Of a DNA stretch of 64,000 nucleotides, positions 9,006 through 19,728 are shown in pieces. The stretch is from the NCBI RefSeq assembly GCF_000238315.3, contig NZ_CP011924.1, positions 4,189,376 through 4,253,375 of the forward strand, in the 5' to 3' direction. The translations under genes were made by a program, and so were the position numbers. The notes under the pieces are model-generated. The model ran no database searches. It was not told where the DNA came from and was given only the letters and a program-made list of their open reading frames with translations. Origin of the DNA: Pseudoalteromonas piscicida. Lineage in GTDB: Bacteria; Pseudomonadota; Gammaproteobacteria; Enterobacterales; Alteromonadaceae. Position 1 is the stretch's first letter. Each line of letters opens with the position of its first letter.

Positions 9006-10124
9006 TTATTGCCATGCGCCACGTTGAATTTGGCGAGGTGTGTTACGCCATCCCTCAAATTGTGATTCGACATTTTCATTAAAATTACGAAAGAGCTGCT
9101 CGATGTTTTGTGCAGGGACAATATTGCACGGATTGCTGCTTTCTTGTCGTAAATACTCGAAAAAAGCGTTGCTGTTGTGCTCGACCATAAATCCCGTAAA
9201 CAGGTAACTATTGGCATATAAGGTGGTACTTTGCATGGTTTGCCACTGATTTTCGCTATTGAATAGGGTGTTAATATCAAGCTTGGCAAAGCGCGATTTC
9301 AAAATCCCTTCTTTCGTCAACCAATCTTCGTCAGAGAGGTAAACCGAAAATTGACCTGTTTCGGTAATTCTTAGGTGCTCAAAATATTCGGCTAAGCCTT
9401 CCGTTACCCATCGAGGGGTTACGCCGAAATAGTAAAAAACGAGGGCGTGCACGGACTCGTGAATGAGCGTTCTTAGCGTTTCTTCTTCAGTGCGACTGCC
9501 ATTGATAAAGCCTTGGTTTTGAAACAAGAAGTACATGCCCAAGGTGCCAGCGGGCTCTGCATCGCGAGAGAGGATTAACTCATTGTAGTCAGTGTCATTG
9601 GCGGCAATATGCATGTTCAATTGGATGGGGGATAAGGCTTCTTTGTGTGCTAACTGGTTAAAAAAGTGCTTAAACATCATATACACCACGTTGAGGGCTT
9701 GCTGCGCCTGATACTCAACATAAGGGCTCACGGGTTCACCCGTTAGATTGAGTTTAAAATTTTCAATGTCGTTGAATTGCGTTTGCAAGGAAAATACTTC
9801 GCGCTTTAGTGCCCCGCAGGTAGGTGTTGAGATACCGCTGAACATATTAACAATATCACTGTGCCCGTTTAGGTTATAAAAGGCTTTTTCTGGTACTTCA
9901 GGTAGCTGTTGTTTTGTTACTTTTGGTGGTGCAACCGTTAGGTGAGGAGTGGTGTCTGGCTGACTTAAACGTTTTTCTGTATGGGTGTCTAGCTGTATGC
10001 CTAATTCAGTCAATAAAGGTTTTATAGACCTCATCGAGTTTGCTGCTGCACTTGGATAGATAAAATAAAGCGCAAACAATATCATTGTGATGATAAGTAG
10101 TAGGACAAAGACCCGCCAAACCAA
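9006..10124 (-). CDS. Membrane-anchored DUF1570-like zinc metallopeptidase
   Basis: 372 aa. One N-terminal hydrophobic segment (residues 4-24) anchors or exports it, followed by a Pro/Thr-rich linker and a catalytic domain. The zinc motif HESVH lies at residues 222-226, and WVTEGLAEYFE follows about 20 residues later, supplying the third ligand of a gluzincin. This matches the DUF1570 type of secreted peptidase; the substrate is unknown. The most likely start is a TTG at 10124, with AAGGA about 9 nt upstream. It is divergent from the solute-binding protein gene at 10354. Confidence 0.7.
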   Translation of the reverse strand: MVWRVFVLLLIITMILFALYFIYPSAAANSMRSIKPLLTELGIQLDTHTEKRLSQPDTTPHLTVAPPKVTKQQLPEVPEKAFYNLNGHSDIVNMFSGISTPTCGALKREVFSLQTQFNDIENFKLNLTGEPVSPYVEYQAQQALNVVYMMFKHFFNQLAHKEALSPIQLNMHIAANDTDYNELILSRDAEPAGTLGMYFLFQNQGFINGSRTEEETLRTLIHESVHALVFYYFGVTPRWVTEGLAEYFEHLRITETGQFSVYLSDEDWLTKEGILKSRFAKLDINTLFNSENQWQTMQSTTLYANSYLFTGFMVEHNSNAFFEYLRQESSNPCNIVPAQNIEQLFRNFNENVESQFEGWRNTPRQIQRGAWQ

Positions 10125-10353
10125 AGTAATATCCTTGTGTAATACATGCCCAGAGACTCTGGTTATACTCGATTATCGGTAAACTTGGCAATGGGTAATT
10201 TGATTATCGGCCTACTCCCATGGCATTAAATAACAGCTACTTTAGTGTGTCATAGCGCATCGTTTGCATTATTTGCCATTCTTTTTTCTACAACAATGTA
10301 CCCATAATCTAATTCGTTGCCTATACTTTTTGAAAAAATAACAGAGCATACAG

Positions 10354-11106
10354 ATGAAAGTAGTTTGGCCGTTGATTTTACTGTGTTGTGTGAGCGGGAG
10401 TGCGAGCGCGCTTGATACTCAGGTGAATATTACGACGGGGCAGTGGCCGCCGTACTTAGATCAAGCGAAACAAGATCAAGGCTGTGTGGCTGCTGTGATC
10501 CGAGATGTCTTTGCGCTCTCTGATATCAAAGTCCGATTTTTATTTATGCCTTGGGAACGCGCCTATCAAGAGGGAATGAAGGCGGCTTACATTGGTAGTG
10601 CTTATTGGTATTACAGTGAGCAAAGGAGCAAAGACTATATTTACACTCAATACCCACTCACTGAAGAAACAGCACGCTTTTATCATCATCGAGATTTAGC
10701 GTTTACCTATACGAGTTACGCAGATCTTAAGCCATTTAGATTGTTGCTCAATCAAGGGTTAACTTATCCGCCTTCTCTGCTAGAAGCGGTAGAGACGCTT
10801 GAAATCAAAACCTCATATGCCACGTATACCAGTAAAAATGTGGCACTGATCCTACGAAACCGTGCGGATATTATGATTATGGACGAAAAATCGGCGAAGT
10901 CCTATCAGCAGGAACTGCCAGCAGAAGAGGCGGAGTTATTAGTGGCGCAAGCGATCCCAGCTTTTATTCAAAAAGGCTATTTGCTAATCAATAAACATCA
11001 TAGTGAATATGTCGAGTTGTATAACGAAGGGCTTAAAAAACTATGGGCGGATGAAGACTATGTTGCTCAGTATCGTGCTCGCTGCTCTCGTGTGTTTAGC
11101 GATTGA
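10354..11106 (+). CDS. Periplasmic solute-binding protein (family 3 type, orphan)
   Basis: 250 aa with a cleavable signal peptide (cut after VSGSASA). The mature protein begins with the strand typical of transporter substrate-binding domains (NITTGQWPPYLD), followed by FLFMPWERAYQEGMKA and ADIMIMDEKSAKSY. No ABC permease or ATPase gene is nearby. In marine gammaproteobacteria such stand-alone proteins are common, and some act as sensory or scavenging proteins. The ligand cannot be deduced. Confidence 0.75.
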   Translation: MKVVWPLILLCCVSGSASALDTQVNITTGQWPPYLDQAKQDQGCVAAVIRDVFALSDIKVRFLFMPWERAYQEGMKAAYIGSAYWYYSEQRSKDYIYTQYPLTEETARFYHHRDLAFTYTSYADLKPFRLLLNQGLTYPPSLLEAVETLEIKTSYATYTSKNVALILRNRADIMIMDEKSAKSYQQELPAEEAELLVAQAIPAFIQKGYLLINKHHSEYVELYNEGLKKLWADEDYVAQYRARCSRVFSD

Positions 11107-11412
11107 TTGCTTTTTGGTTTTGCTAAAACTAAATAATGTCCTGATCCGTTGCGAAATCTTTCATAAGTTAGAATCCAAATTTATTTTTAATGCTTTTCAT
11201 AGCCTGTTGCCTATTTTGACGGTATATAAAGCATAAAGAATGTTATTACATGTAAAGCCTAATAGTGTATTCAGTGGATTTTAGAGCATGCTTTACAGCC
11301 AACAATCGTAAAGACTATCTTGAATCGTCATTGGCTGCTTTAGATTAAGACTTGCCTTATCCAAACCGCCTTTCCGGCAGCTTGATTTAGCGTTAATTGG
11401 TATATGTCTATC

Positions 11413-11423
11413 TGGTCTGACCA
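11413..11423. promoter_or_regulatory. Possible second PdhR-like half-palindrome (TGGT-CTG-ACCA)
   Basis: An 11-bp palindrome with the same TGGT-N3-ACCA core as the PdhR operator downstream, about 150 bp further upstream. It could be an auxiliary GntR/FadR-family site; supported only by sequence similarity. Confidence 0.35.
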
Positions 11424-11520
11424 TTTAAATCACCTTTTAAATTTGCCCGATTCTTGGTTAAAGTTTATGCACGCCAACTGTTGTTTTTACACTCAGCTAA
11501 TTATTGAATTGGGCTGAATT

Positions 11521-11549
11521 TTGACAGTTGTCATGGATTTTGATAACGT
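11521..11549 (+). promoter_or_regulatory. Promoter of pdhR-aceEF
   Basis: TTGACA at 11521-11526, a 17-bp spacer and TAACGT at 11544-11549, about 110 bp before pdhR. The PdhR operator lies just downstream, where a repressor would block initiation. Confidence 0.6.
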
Positions 11550-11560
11550 ATTGTGCAAAT

Positions 11561-11573
11561 TTGGTATGACCAA
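11561..11573. promoter_or_regulatory. PdhR operator (TTGGT-ATG-ACCAA)
   Basis: The palindrome TTGGTATGACCAA matches the known PdhR consensus ATTGGTnnnACCAAT except for its outermost left base. It sits about 12 bp downstream of the predicted -10, fitting pyruvate-relieved autorepression as in E. coli. Confidence 0.75.
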
Positions 11574-11661
11574 TTTACCTATGAAGTTAATTCTTACCAA
11601 ATTGATTAAAATAAGTCAGCGATCTGGCTAGGTCACATCATAAAAAATTGGCGTTATTTCA

Positions 11662-12411
11662 ATGTCTTTAAAGATTAAAGCAGCAAAATTATCCGACGTA
11701 ATACTAGAACAGCTTGAGAATATGATCCTCGAGGGCTCGTTATTACCCGGTGCAAAGTTGCCGCCTGAGCGTGAACTAGCTAAGCAGTTTGAAGTGTCGC
11801 GTCCATCACTTCGTGAGGCTATCCAGAAATTGGAAGCCAAGGGGCTTGTTACCCGTCGTCAGGGTGGTGGCACGTATGTTAAGAATCAGCTAGAAGAAGG
11901 GCTGACTGATCCGTTATTCGACTTGATCAGTAAGCATCCAGAATCTCAGTTCGATTTACTTGAGTTTCGTCATGCATTAGAAGGCATCGCCGCCTACTAT
12001 GCGGCACTCAGGGGCACAGAGAATGACTTTGCAAAGGTACAACAAAGCTTTGACAATATTGCAGAGATAGGTGATGACCTGATGCAAAAGGCAAGGGCAA
12101 TTAATGCTTTTCACTTTGCCGTTGCAGAAGCGTCACATAACGTCGTCCTGCTTCATCTTGTAAAAGGGATGCAGTCATTGCTTGAGCAAAACGTGTTGCA
12201 AAACTTAACGGTCTTGGTGCAAAAATCAGACGTGAGTGAGCAGCTCGGTGAGCACAGAAAGTTGTTATTAGATGCGGTGATCAATGGTAACCCTGAACAA
12301 GCAAGACTTGCTAGTAACGCCCACTTAGCCTTTATCGAAGAAGCGTTATTAGAAGCCGGTAAAGAGCGTTCGCGAATAGAACGTTCACTGCGTAGAACAA
12401 AACAGCAGTAA
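11662..12411 (+). CDS. pdhR: Pyruvate dehydrogenase complex repressor PdhR
   Basis: 249 aa GntR/FadR-type repressor. An N-terminal winged helix (about residues 8-75, with GAKLPPERELAKQFEVSRPS and GLVTRRQGGGTYV) is followed by an all-helical FCD ligand-binding domain. In E. coli, pyruvate releases the protein from DNA. It sits directly upstream of aceE on the same strand with its own operator in the leader, so it is expected to repress itself and the E1/E2 genes. Length and synteny match the family. Confidence 0.95.
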   Translation: MSLKIKAAKLSDVILEQLENMILEGSLLPGAKLPPERELAKQFEVSRPSLREAIQKLEAKGLVTRRQGGGTYVKNQLEEGLTDPLFDLISKHPESQFDLLEFRHALEGIAAYYAALRGTENDFAKVQQSFDNIAEIGDDLMQKARAINAFHFAVAEASHNVVLLHLVKGMQSLLEQNVLQNLTVLVQKSDVSEQLGEHRKLLLDAVINGNPEQARLASNAHLAFIEEALLEAGKERSRIERSLRRTKQQ

Positions 12412-12481
12412 TCGGACTTGATTCAGTAAGAATTGGCACAAATAGAATAAATTCGTATTTTAAACATAAGGAACACTCCAT

Positions 12482-15148
12482 ATGTCTGAAGTCAATAAAA
12501 TTGACGTAGACGCGCTAGAAACCCAAGAATGGTTACAGGCGCTTGAGTCGGTAGTAAAAGAAGAAGGCGTAGAGCGCGCTCAGTTCTTGTTAGAGCAAGT
12601 ATTAGAGCAAGCGCGTCTTGATGGCGTAGATATGCCAACAGGCACTACGACTAACTATGTCAACACAATCCCAGCAGATCAAGAACCTGCGTATCCTGGG
12701 GATGTGAACCTTGAGCGTCGTATTCGCTCTATCATCCGTTGGAATGCTATTATGATCGTACTTCGTGCTTCGAAGAAAGATCTTGAGCTGGGCGGGCATA
12801 TGGCCTCTTACCAGTCGTCAGCTGCATTCTATGAAATGTGTTTCAACCACTTCTTCCGTGCACCAAACGAGAAAGACGGTGGTGACTTAGTGTATTACCA
12901 AGGTCACATCTCTCCGGGCATTTATGCTCGTGCATTTGTTGAAGGCCGCCTAAGCGCTGAGCAGCTAGATAACTTCCGTCAGGAAGTAGACGGTAACGGT
13001 ATTTCTTCATACCCACACCCTAAGTTAATGCCTGAATTCTGGCAGTTCCCAACGGTTTCCATGGGTCTAGGTCCAATCGCGTCTATCTACCAAGCGCGTT
13101 TCCTTAAATACCTAGATGGCCGTGGTCTAAAAGATACGTCTGAGCAACGCGTTTACGCCTTCCTTGGTGATGGTGAAATGGACGAGCCAGAATCACGTGG
13201 TGCGATTTCTTTCGCTGCCCGTGAAAAGCTAGACAACCTATGCTACCTAATCAACTGTAACCTACAGCGTCTTGACGGCCCAGTAATGGGTAACGGTAAG
13301 ATCATCCAAGAACTAGAAGGCCTATTTAAAGGTGCTGGTTGGAACGTGATCAAAGTCGTTTGGGGTTCTGGTTGGGATAAGCTACTTGCCAAAGATACTA
13401 CGGGTAAATTGCTGCAACTGATGAATGAAACAGTTGACGGTGATTATCAAACTTACAAAGCAAAAGATGGTGCCTTCGTACGTGAGCACTTCTTCGGTCG
13501 TTACCCAGAAACAGCAGCGCTTGTTGCTGATATGACTGACGACGAAATCTTCGCGTTGAAGCGCGGTGGTCATGAGCCATCTAAGCTATTTGCTGCATTT
13601 AAAGCGGCACAAGACACCAAAGGTCGTCCGACTGTGATCTTAGCTAAAACCGTTAAAGGTTACGGCATGGGCGCTGCGGCTGAAGGTAAAAACATTGCTC
13701 ACCAAGTTAAGAAAATGGACATGACACACGTAGCGCACCTACGTTCACGTCTAGGTCTAGATGACTTGGTATCTGATGAGCAATTACAAGAGCTACCTTA
13801 CTTGACGCTAGAAGAAGGGTCAAAAGAGCACGAATATCTACATGCTCGCCGTAACGCGCTTCACGGTTATACACCTAAGCGTCTACCTAACTTCACAGAA
13901 ACACTTACGCTACCTGAGCTAGATGCATTTAAACCGCTTCTAGAAGAACAAAAGCGTGATATCTCAACCACAATGGCATACGTTCGTGCACTTAATATCT
14001 TATTAAAAGACAAGAATATCGGTAAGAGCGTTGTTCCAATTATTGCTGATGAAGCGCGTACTTTTGGTATGGAAGGTTTATTCCGTCAAATCGGTATTTA
14101 CAACCCGCACGGCCAAAACTACAGCCCAGAAGACCGCGATATCGTTTCTTACTATAAAGAAGCAACGTCAGGTCAGGTACTACAAGAAGGTATCAATGAG
14201 CTAGGTGCGATGTCTTCATGGGTTGCAGCAGCAACGTCATACAGCACCAACGACCTACCAATGATCCCGTTCTATATCTACTACTCAATGTTTGGTTTCC
14301 AACGTGTAGGTGATATGGCGTGGATGGCGGGCGACCAACAAGCGCGTGGCTTCCTATTAGGGGCAACTGCCGGTCGTACAACGCTAAATGGTGAAGGTCT
14401 ACAGCACGAAGACGGTCACTCACACATTCAAGCAGGTACAGTGCCTAACTGTATTTCTTACGACCCAACGTTTGCATTTGAAGTAGCGGTTATTCTGCAA
14501 GATGGTATCCGTCGTATGTACGGTCCAGAGCAAGAGAACGTGTTCTACTACCTAACGCTAATGAACGAAAACTACCATATGCCAGCAATGCCTGAAGGCG
14601 CTGAAGAAGGTATTCGTAAGGGTATTTACAAGCTTGAAAGCTACACTGGCGACAAAGCACAGGTTCAGCTAATGGGCTCGGGTACTATCCTGAACGAAGT
14701 ACGTAAAGCGGCGCAAATTCTAAGCGACGATTACGGTATCGGTTCAGACGTATTCTCTGTAACGTCATTTAACGAGCTTGCTCGTGACGGTCAAGATGCA
14801 GAGCGTTTCAACATGCTTAACCCAGAAGCAGAGCAAAAAGTAGCTTACATCACCAGCGTGCTTGGTGATGCGCCAGCAATTGCTGCTACGGATTACATGA
14901 AAAACTATGCTGATCAAGTACGTGCATTTATGCCAAGTGCATCTTACAAAGTACTTGGCACAGACGGCTACGGTCGTTCAGACAGCCGTGAAAACCTACG
15001 TCGTCACTTTGAAGTGAACGCCGGTTACGTGGTAGTTGCTGCACTTGGCGAGCTAGTTAAGCAAGGCAAAGTTGAAAAATCAGTAGTGACTGACGCTATC
15101 AAGAAATTTGATATCGACACCACCAAAACTAACCCACTTTACGCATAA
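12482..15148 (+). CDS. aceE: Pyruvate dehydrogenase E1 component
   Basis: 888 aa, the usual length of homodimeric bacterial E1. It decarboxylates pyruvate with thiamine diphosphate and passes the acetyl group to the lipoyl arms of AceF. The ThDP-binding motif is visible as [12 protein letters not shown], with the asparagine in [12 protein letters not shown]; the C-terminal transketolase-like part includes [14 protein letters not shown]. It follows pdhR by 70 bp and precedes aceF by about 11 bp, so the two subunit genes are co-transcribed. Start ATG 12482 follows AAGGAAC. Confidence 0.97.
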   Translation: MSEVNKIDVDALETQEWLQALESVVKEEGVERAQFLLEQVLEQARLDGVDMPTGTTTNYVNTIPADQEPAYPGDVNLERRIRSIIRWNAIMIVLRASKKDLELGGHMASYQSSAAFYEMCFNHFFRAPNEKDGGDLVYYQGHISPGIYARAFVEGRLSAEQLDNFRQEVDGNGISSYPHPKLMPEFWQFPTVSMGLGPIASIYQARFLKYLDGRGLKDTSEQRVYAFLGDGEMDEPESRGAISFAAREKLDNLCYLINCNLQRLDGPVMGNGKIIQELEGLFKGAGWNVIKVVWGSGWDKLLAKDTTGKLLQLMNETVDGDYQTYKAKDGAFVREHFFGRYPETAALVADMTDDEIFALKRGGHEPSKLFAAFKAAQDTKGRPTVILAKTVKGYGMGAAAEGKNIAHQVKKMDMTHVAHLRSRLGLDDLVSDEQLQELPYLTLEEGSKEHEYLHARRNALHGYTPKRLPNFTETLTLPELDAFKPLLEEQKRDISTTMAYVRALNILLKDKNIGKSVVPIIADEARTFGMEGLFRQIGIYNPHGQNYSPEDRDIVSYYKEATSGQVLQEGINELGAMSSWVAAATSYSTNDLPMIPFYIYYSMFGFQRVGDMAWMAGDQQARGFLLGATAGRTTLNGEGLQHEDGHSHIQAGTVPNCISYDPTFAFEVAVILQDGIRRMYGPEQENVFYYLTLMNENYHMPAMPEGAEEGIRKGIYKLESYTGDKAQVQLMGSGTILNEVRKAAQILSDDYGIGSDVFSVTSFNELARDGQDAERFNMLNPEAEQKVAYITSVLGDAPAIAATDYMKNYADQVRAFMPSASYKVLGTDGYGRSDSRENLRRHFEVNAGYVVVAALGELVKQGKVEKSVVTDAIKKFDIDTTKTNPLYA

Positions 15149-15159
15149 GAGGACGAGTG

Positions 15160-17052
15160 ATGGCAATCGAAATTCATGTTCCAGATATTGGTGCCGATGA
15201 GGTTGAAGTAACCGAGATCCTAGTAAGCGTAGGTGACACGGTTGCAGAAGAGCAATCGCTTATCACTGTTGAAGGCGACAAAGCATCAATGGAAGTACCT
15301 GCCTCAGTGGCGGGTACAGTTAAAGAAATCAAAATAGCGGAAGGCGATAAAGTATCGACTGGCTCTTTGATTATGGTTTTTGAAGCGGCAGGTGAAGAAG
15401 CACCGGCAGAGCAACCAGCAGAAGAAGCTAAGCCAGAAGCAAGCGCCTCAGGCAAGACAGAAGTGAAAGAAGTTCACGTACCAGATATTGGTGGCGATGA
15501 AGTTGAAGTAACTGAAATCTTAGTAGCTGCGGGCGATGTTGTTGAAGAAGAGCAATCGCTTATCACGGTTGAAGGCGACAAGGCTTCAATGGAAGTACCA
15601 GCACCATTTGCAGGTACTATTAAAGAAGTGAAAATCAACGCAGGTGACAAAGTGTCAACCGGTTCATTGATCTTCATCTTCGAAGTGGCAGGTAGCGGTG
15701 ATGCGCCTGCGACTACTGAAGCTGCAGAAGCGCCAGCTGAAGAGCAAGCACCAGCTGCATCAGCTGAAAAAGAAGTGCATGTACCAGATATCGGTGGCGA
15801 CGAAGTTGAAGTCACTGAAATCATGGTTGCTGTTGGCGACAGCGTTGAAGACGAACAATCTCTTATCACGGTTGAAGGCGACAAAGCCTCAATGGAAGTA
15901 CCAGCACCGTTTGCAGGTACGATTAAAGAGATCAAAGTCAATGCGGGCGACAAAGTATCAACGGGCTCTTTAATCTTCGTATTCGAAGTGAAAGGCGCGG
16001 CACCTGCACCTCAGGCAGCAGCTAAAACTGAAGCAAAACCAGCTCAATCAGCGGCTCCCGCGGCAAAAGCTGAAGCACCAAAAGCTTCTGCACAAAAAGA
16101 TGACTTTGTGGCCAATGAACAGTATGCCCACGCATCACCTGTGGTACGTCGTTTAGCGCGTGAGTTTGGAGTTAACCTAGCTCGCGTTAAAGGTACAGGT
16201 CGTAAAAATCGTGTACTAAAAGAAGACGTACAAAACTACGTGAAAGAGCTGGTTAAGCAAGTTGAGTCTGGTCAAATCGCAAAAGGTGGCAACACTGGCG
16301 GCGGTGAGCTTGGTCTTATTCCTTGGCCAAAAGTAGATTTCAGCAAGTTTGGTGAAATTGAAGAGAAGAAACTTTCTCGCATCAACAAGCTATCGGGTGC
16401 AAACCTTCACCGTAACTGGGTACAAATCCCACATGTTACGCAGTTTGACGAAGCAGATATCACAGAGCTTGAAGCGTTCCGTAAAGAACAGAACGTGCTA
16501 GCTGAGAAGAAGAAAATGGGTGTGAAGATCACGCCATTAGTATTCGTGATGAAAGCGGCTGCAAAAGCACTTGAAGAGTTCCCAACATTTAACTCTTCAC
16601 TACCTGAAGATGGTGAGAGCTTAATCTTGAAGAAATATGTTCACATCGGTATCGCGGTTGATACACCAAATGGTCTAGTGGTTCCTGTTGTTCGCGACGT
16701 GAACAAGAAAGGCATCATTGAGATATCACGTGAGTTGATGGAAATTTCCAAGAAAGCACGTGATGGTAAACTGACGTCTGCTGATATGCAGGGCGGCTGT
16801 TTCACTATTTCAAGCCTAGGCGGTATCGGCGGTACGGCGTTTACGCCAATCGTTAATGCTCCTGAAGTTGCGATTTTGGGTGTTTCTAAGTCAGACTTCA
16901 AACCGAAATGGAATGGTAAAGAGTTTGAGCCGCGCCTAATGGTGCCGCTAAGCTGTTCATACGACCATCGTGTCATTGACGGCGCGCTAGCAGCTCGCTT
17001 TACTGTGACACTTGCAAACTACCTAAGCGATATTCGCCAGCTAGTAATGTAA
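15160..17052 (+). CDS. aceF: Dihydrolipoyl acetyltransferase E2 with three lipoyl domains
   Basis: 630 aa. Three tandem lipoyl domains (about residues 1-75, 105-180 and 204-280), each with the lipoylated lysine in EGDKASME, are separated by Ala/Pro/Glu-rich linkers. A peripheral subunit-binding domain follows (about 325-365, [15 protein letters not shown]), then a catalytic acetyltransferase domain ending with [10 protein letters not shown], which carries the active-site histidine and aspartate. It forms the core of the pyruvate dehydrogenase complex. A GTG one codon upstream is possible, but ATG 15160 is better spaced from GAGGA. The near-identical lipoyl segments are internal DNA repeats. 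Confidence 0.96.
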   Translation: MAIEIHVPDIGADEVEVTEILVSVGDTVAEEQSLITVEGDKASMEVPASVAGTVKEIKIAEGDKVSTGSLIMVFEAAGEEAPAEQPAEEAKPEASASGKTEVKEVHVPDIGGDEVEVTEILVAAGDVVEEEQSLITVEGDKASMEVPAPFAGTIKEVKINAGDKVSTGSLIFIFEVAGSGDAPATTEAAEAPAEEQAPAASAEKEVHVPDIGGDEVEVTEIMVAVGDSVEDEQSLITVEGDKASMEVPAPFAGTIKEIKVNAGDKVSTGSLIFVFEVKGAAPAPQAAAKTEAKPAQSAAPAAKAEAPKASAQKDDFVANEQYAHASPVVRRLAREFGVNLARVKGTGRKNRVLKEDVQNYVKELVKQVESGQIAKGGNTGGGELGLIPWPKVDFSKFGEIEEKKLSRINKLSGANLHRNWVQIPHVTQFDEADITELEAFRKEQNVLAEKKKMGVKITPLVFVMKAAAKALEEFPTFNSSLPEDGESLILKKYVHIGIAVDTPNGLVVPVVRDVNKKGIIEISRELMEISKKARDGKLTSADMQGGCFTISSLGGIGGTAFTPIVNAPEVAILGVSKSDFKPKWNGKEFEPRLMVPLSCSYDHRVIDGALAARFTVTLANYLSDIRQLVM

Positions 17053-17059
17053 GAATAGA

Positions 17060-17090
17060 AACCGCATGATTTAGGTGATGCGGTTTTCTT
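17060..17090 (+). terminator. Rho-independent terminator after aceF
   Basis: AACCGCAT pairs with ATGCGGTT around a 10-nt loop, followed by TTCTT. Located 8 bp after the aceF stop, it separates aceEF from lpd. Confidence 0.8.
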
Positions 17091-17170
17091 GTATTTTATT
17101 GTTCCGCTTGATAATTAGGCGGGACAACAGAGAGTGTGAATAATACACTTTCGAGCAATAATAACTCTCT

Positions 17171-17236
17171 CTGCCCTGTGCCCCGAATCGGGTGTTTGGC
17201 AGGCACTTTGGGTCGGCTACTCTCGACGAGTAAACC
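17171..17236 (+). promoter_or_regulatory. Structured 5' leader of lpd
   Basis: CTGCC (17171) pairs with GGCAG (17198) around an inner CCCG-AAT-CGGG hairpin, and GGGT pairs with ACCC a little further on. These stems lie between the aceF terminator and lpd, so they would be in the lpd leader. No known riboswitch is recognised. Confidence 0.35.
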
Positions 17237-17263
17237 CGTTCAAATAACAGTTAAGGTAATAAC

Positions 17264-18688
17264 ATGAGCAACGAAATCAAAACTCAAGTTGTTGTACTAG
17301 GCGGTGGTCCTGGTGGTTACTCTGCAGCATTCCGTGCAGCAGACTTAGGTTTAGACGTTACACTAATCGAATCTCGCGACACGCTAGGTGGTGTGTGCTT
17401 GAACGTTGGTTGTATCCCTTCAAAAGCCCTTCTTCACGTTGCAAAGGTAATTGACGATGCAGCTGAAATGGCTTCTCACGGTGTTTCTTTCGGTGCTCCA
17501 CAAATTGATCTAGACAAAATCCGTTCATGGAAAGAGTCTGTTATCGGTCAACTTACTGGTGGTCTTGGCGGAATGGCTAAGATGCGTAAAGTAACTGTAG
17601 TTAATGGCTACGGTAAGTTCACAGGTTCTAACACTATCGCAGTTGAAGGTGCTGATGGTGCGAAAACAGTGACCTTTGAAAACGCAATCATTGCAGCGGG
17701 TTCTCAGCCTGTAAGCCTACCTTTCATTCCTGAAGACGAGCGTATCATCGACTCTACAGGTGCACTTGAGCTTAAAGACGTGCCTGAAAAGCTACTTGTA
17801 CTAGGTGGTGGTATCATCGGTCTCGAGATGGGTACTGTTTACCGTTCACTAGGTTCAGCGATTGACGTAGTTGAGTTTGCTGATCAACTAGTACCAGCGG
17901 CAGACAAAGACGTTATCAAGATTTACCAAAAGTACGTTAAAGACAAGTTTAACGTAATGCTTTCTACTAAAGTTGTTGCTGTTGAAGCGAAAGAAGACGG
18001 TATCTACGTATCTTTCGAAGGCAAGCAAGCACCAGAAGGCCAAGTTCGTTATGACAAAGTACTAGTTGCTGTTGGTCGTACACCAAATGGTAAGCTAATC
18101 GACGCTGACAAAGCGGGCGTAAATGTTGATGAGCGTGGCTTTATCAGCACTGACAAGCAAATGAAAACCAACGTTGATCACATCTTCGCTATCGGTGACA
18201 TCGTAGGTCAACCTATGCTTGCACACAAAGCGGTTCATGAAGGTCACGTTGCTGCTGAAGTTATCTCTGGTAAGAAGCATTACTTCGATCCTAAGTGTAT
18301 TCCTTCAATTGCATATACAGATCCAGAAATCGCTTGGGTTGGTGTGACTGAGAAAGAAGCAAAAGAGCAAGGTCTAAGCATTGAAACTGCGGTATTCCCG
18401 TGGGCTGCTTCTGGTCGTGCAATCGCTTCTGCACGTACTGAAGGTTCTACTAAGCTTATCTTTGATAAAGAGTCAGGCCGTGTGATCGGTGGTGCTATGG
18501 TTGGTATCAATGCAGGTGAAATGCTTGGTGAAATCGGTCTAGCAGTAGAGATGGGTGCTGACGGTGAAGACCTAGCGCTTACTATCCACGCTCACCCAAC
18601 GCTGAACGAGTCAATCGGTCTAGCTGCTGAAATCTTCGAAGGTTCAATCACTGACCTTCCAAATAAAAAAGCAGTGAAGAAAAAGTAA
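17264..18688 (+). CDS. lpd: Dihydrolipoamide dehydrogenase E3
   Basis: 474 aa flavoprotein. The N-terminal FAD motif is VVVLGGGPGGYSAAF, the redox-active disulfide is in GGVCLNVGCIPSKALL, the NAD motif is LGGGIIGLEMG, and the C-terminal catalytic His-Glu pair is in HAHPTLNES. It reoxidises the lipoyl groups of the pyruvate and 2-oxoglutarate dehydrogenase complexes. A terminator and a 210-bp gap separate it from aceF, so it probably also has its own promoter, as in E. coli. Confidence 0.97.
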   Translation: MSNEIKTQVVVLGGGPGGYSAAFRAADLGLDVTLIESRDTLGGVCLNVGCIPSKALLHVAKVIDDAAEMASHGVSFGAPQIDLDKIRSWKESVIGQLTGGLGGMAKMRKVTVVNGYGKFTGSNTIAVEGADGAKTVTFENAIIAAGSQPVSLPFIPEDERIIDSTGALELKDVPEKLLVLGGGIIGLEMGTVYRSLGSAIDVVEFADQLVPAADKDVIKIYQKYVKDKFNVMLSTKVVAVEAKEDGIYVSFEGKQAPEGQVRYDKVLVAVGRTPNGKLIDADKAGVNVDERGFISTDKQMKTNVDHIFAIGDIVGQPMLAHKAVHEGHVAAEVISGKKHYFDPKCIPSIAYTDPEIAWVGVTEKEAKEQGLSIETAVFPWAASGRAIASARTEGSTKLIFDKESGRVIGGAMVGINAGEMLGEIGLAVEMGADGEDLALTIHAHPTLNESIGLAAEIFEGSITDLPNKKAVKKK

Positions 18689-18709
18689 GTTTTTCTGAGC
18701 TTTTAAAAA

Positions 18710-18736
18710 CCCAGCCTTGTGCTGGGTTTTTTGTTT
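18710..18736 (+). terminator. Terminator after lpd
   Basis: CCCAGC pairs with GCTGGG around a 5-nt loop, followed by a T-rich tail. It lies between lpd and the converging CbiB-like gene and could serve both strands, since A-runs precede the stem. Confidence 0.85.
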
Positions 18737-18771
18737 TTGGCTAAGTGGGAGAGCTTATTTTTCTAAGTATC

Positions 18772-19728
18772 CTAAGCCATCAGCCTGAGAAAATTAATAA
18801 TTACAAGTAGTAAGGCGGAAGTGGCAATAAATAGCCAGCGCATTTGGTTGAGTAGTCCGAGTAAATGCTGAATATGTTCAGATGAGGGTTGCGCTTTTGC
18901 ACCTACCCGCATCACGTCAAAACGTTCACCAAAATAAAAACGCGGCCCTGCGAGTTGTGTATGTAAATTTGCTGCAAAAAAGCTCAGTGCCCATCCAGTA
19001 TTCGTTTGGCTAAAGTGACGGCCGTAGTATTTAATGTAGTGCCAAGTTTGCTTTGGTCTAAGTAGCAACGAAAAGCAGGTAATTAATAATCGAATAGGCA
19101 CAAACTCAACGAGCCAAATCATGCGGGAAAGACTTGCCATAAAACGGCTTGAGGGGAGCATTACTTGCCGCCAAGCGTGGTCACACAGTAGTAATAGTTT
19201 ATAAAATAGCGCGAGATAGGGACCTGCTGCTAGATACAGTAAAGCAATGACAAAAAAATGGCGCAAGGTATTTAATGCGGTGCTATCTATGGCGGCTTTA
19301 CAAATACCAAGCTCTGTTAGCTTCTCTACATCTCTTGCTACCATTCCTTGCAACACGGCTCTTGCGGTTACTTTTTGCTTTGATTTTATCAATGCGGAAA
19401 TACGCTTAACACGGCTTTCATGGCTAATATCTAAGCATAAAAACAACACCAGCCCACCGAGCCAATTAGGATAAAAAGCAAAGCTAATAATCGCATGAGT
19501 TAATACAGTGATAGTTAATATTGGTAGGAGGAAGCCGAGTGTGCCGGATAAAAGTTGATAACTAGAAGCCGCTTTGGGGCGATAAACTCTTTCGGCAATG
19601 GCTTTAAAAACAAGGCTAAGAATAAGATTAGGGTGATAAAGTGTTGATAACCTTACCCCTAGGCTGGCAAAAATCGCCAGTAAGAAAATGATCAGGCCCT
19701 CATGGGCCTGAAGCAAGCTGTCGAGCAC
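18772..19728 (-). CDS. CobD/CbiB-family membrane protein (AmpE-like)
   Basis: 318 aa, with hydrophobic segments near residues 10-28, 60-100, 155-185, 205-225 and 295-315. The stretch RAVLQGMVARDVEKLTELGI resembles the conserved CbiB/AmpE block, and GPRFYFGE follows in the second half. CbiB makes adenosylcobinamide phosphate; AmpE is a related inner-membrane protein encoded near pdhR in E. coli. Adjacency to mtnN is seen for cbiB-like genes in Vibrio, so this reading is favoured. The GTG start overlaps the mtnN stop (TAGTG), which indicates tight coupling. No other cobalamin genes are in the window. Confidence 0.6.
   Translation of the reverse strand: MLDSLLQAHEGLIIFLLAIFASLGVRLSTLYHPNLILSLVFKAIAERVYRPKAASSYQLLSGTLGFLLPILTITVLTHAIISFAFYPNWLGGLVLFLCLDISHESRVKRISALIKSKQKVTARAVLQGMVARDVEKLTELGICKAAIDSTALNTLRHFFVIALLYLAAGPYLALFYKLLLLCDHAWRQVMLPSSRFMASLSRMIWLVEFVPIRLLITCFSLLLRPKQTWHYIKYYGRHFSQTNTGWALSFFAANLHTQLAGPRFYFGERFDVMRVGAKAQPSSEHIQHLLGLLNQMRWLFIATSALLLVIINFLRLMA

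Noticed and set aside
15174..15953. Antisense ORFs over the lipoyl domains of aceF
   Set aside because: Shadows of the repetitive, stop-poor aceF coding sequence.
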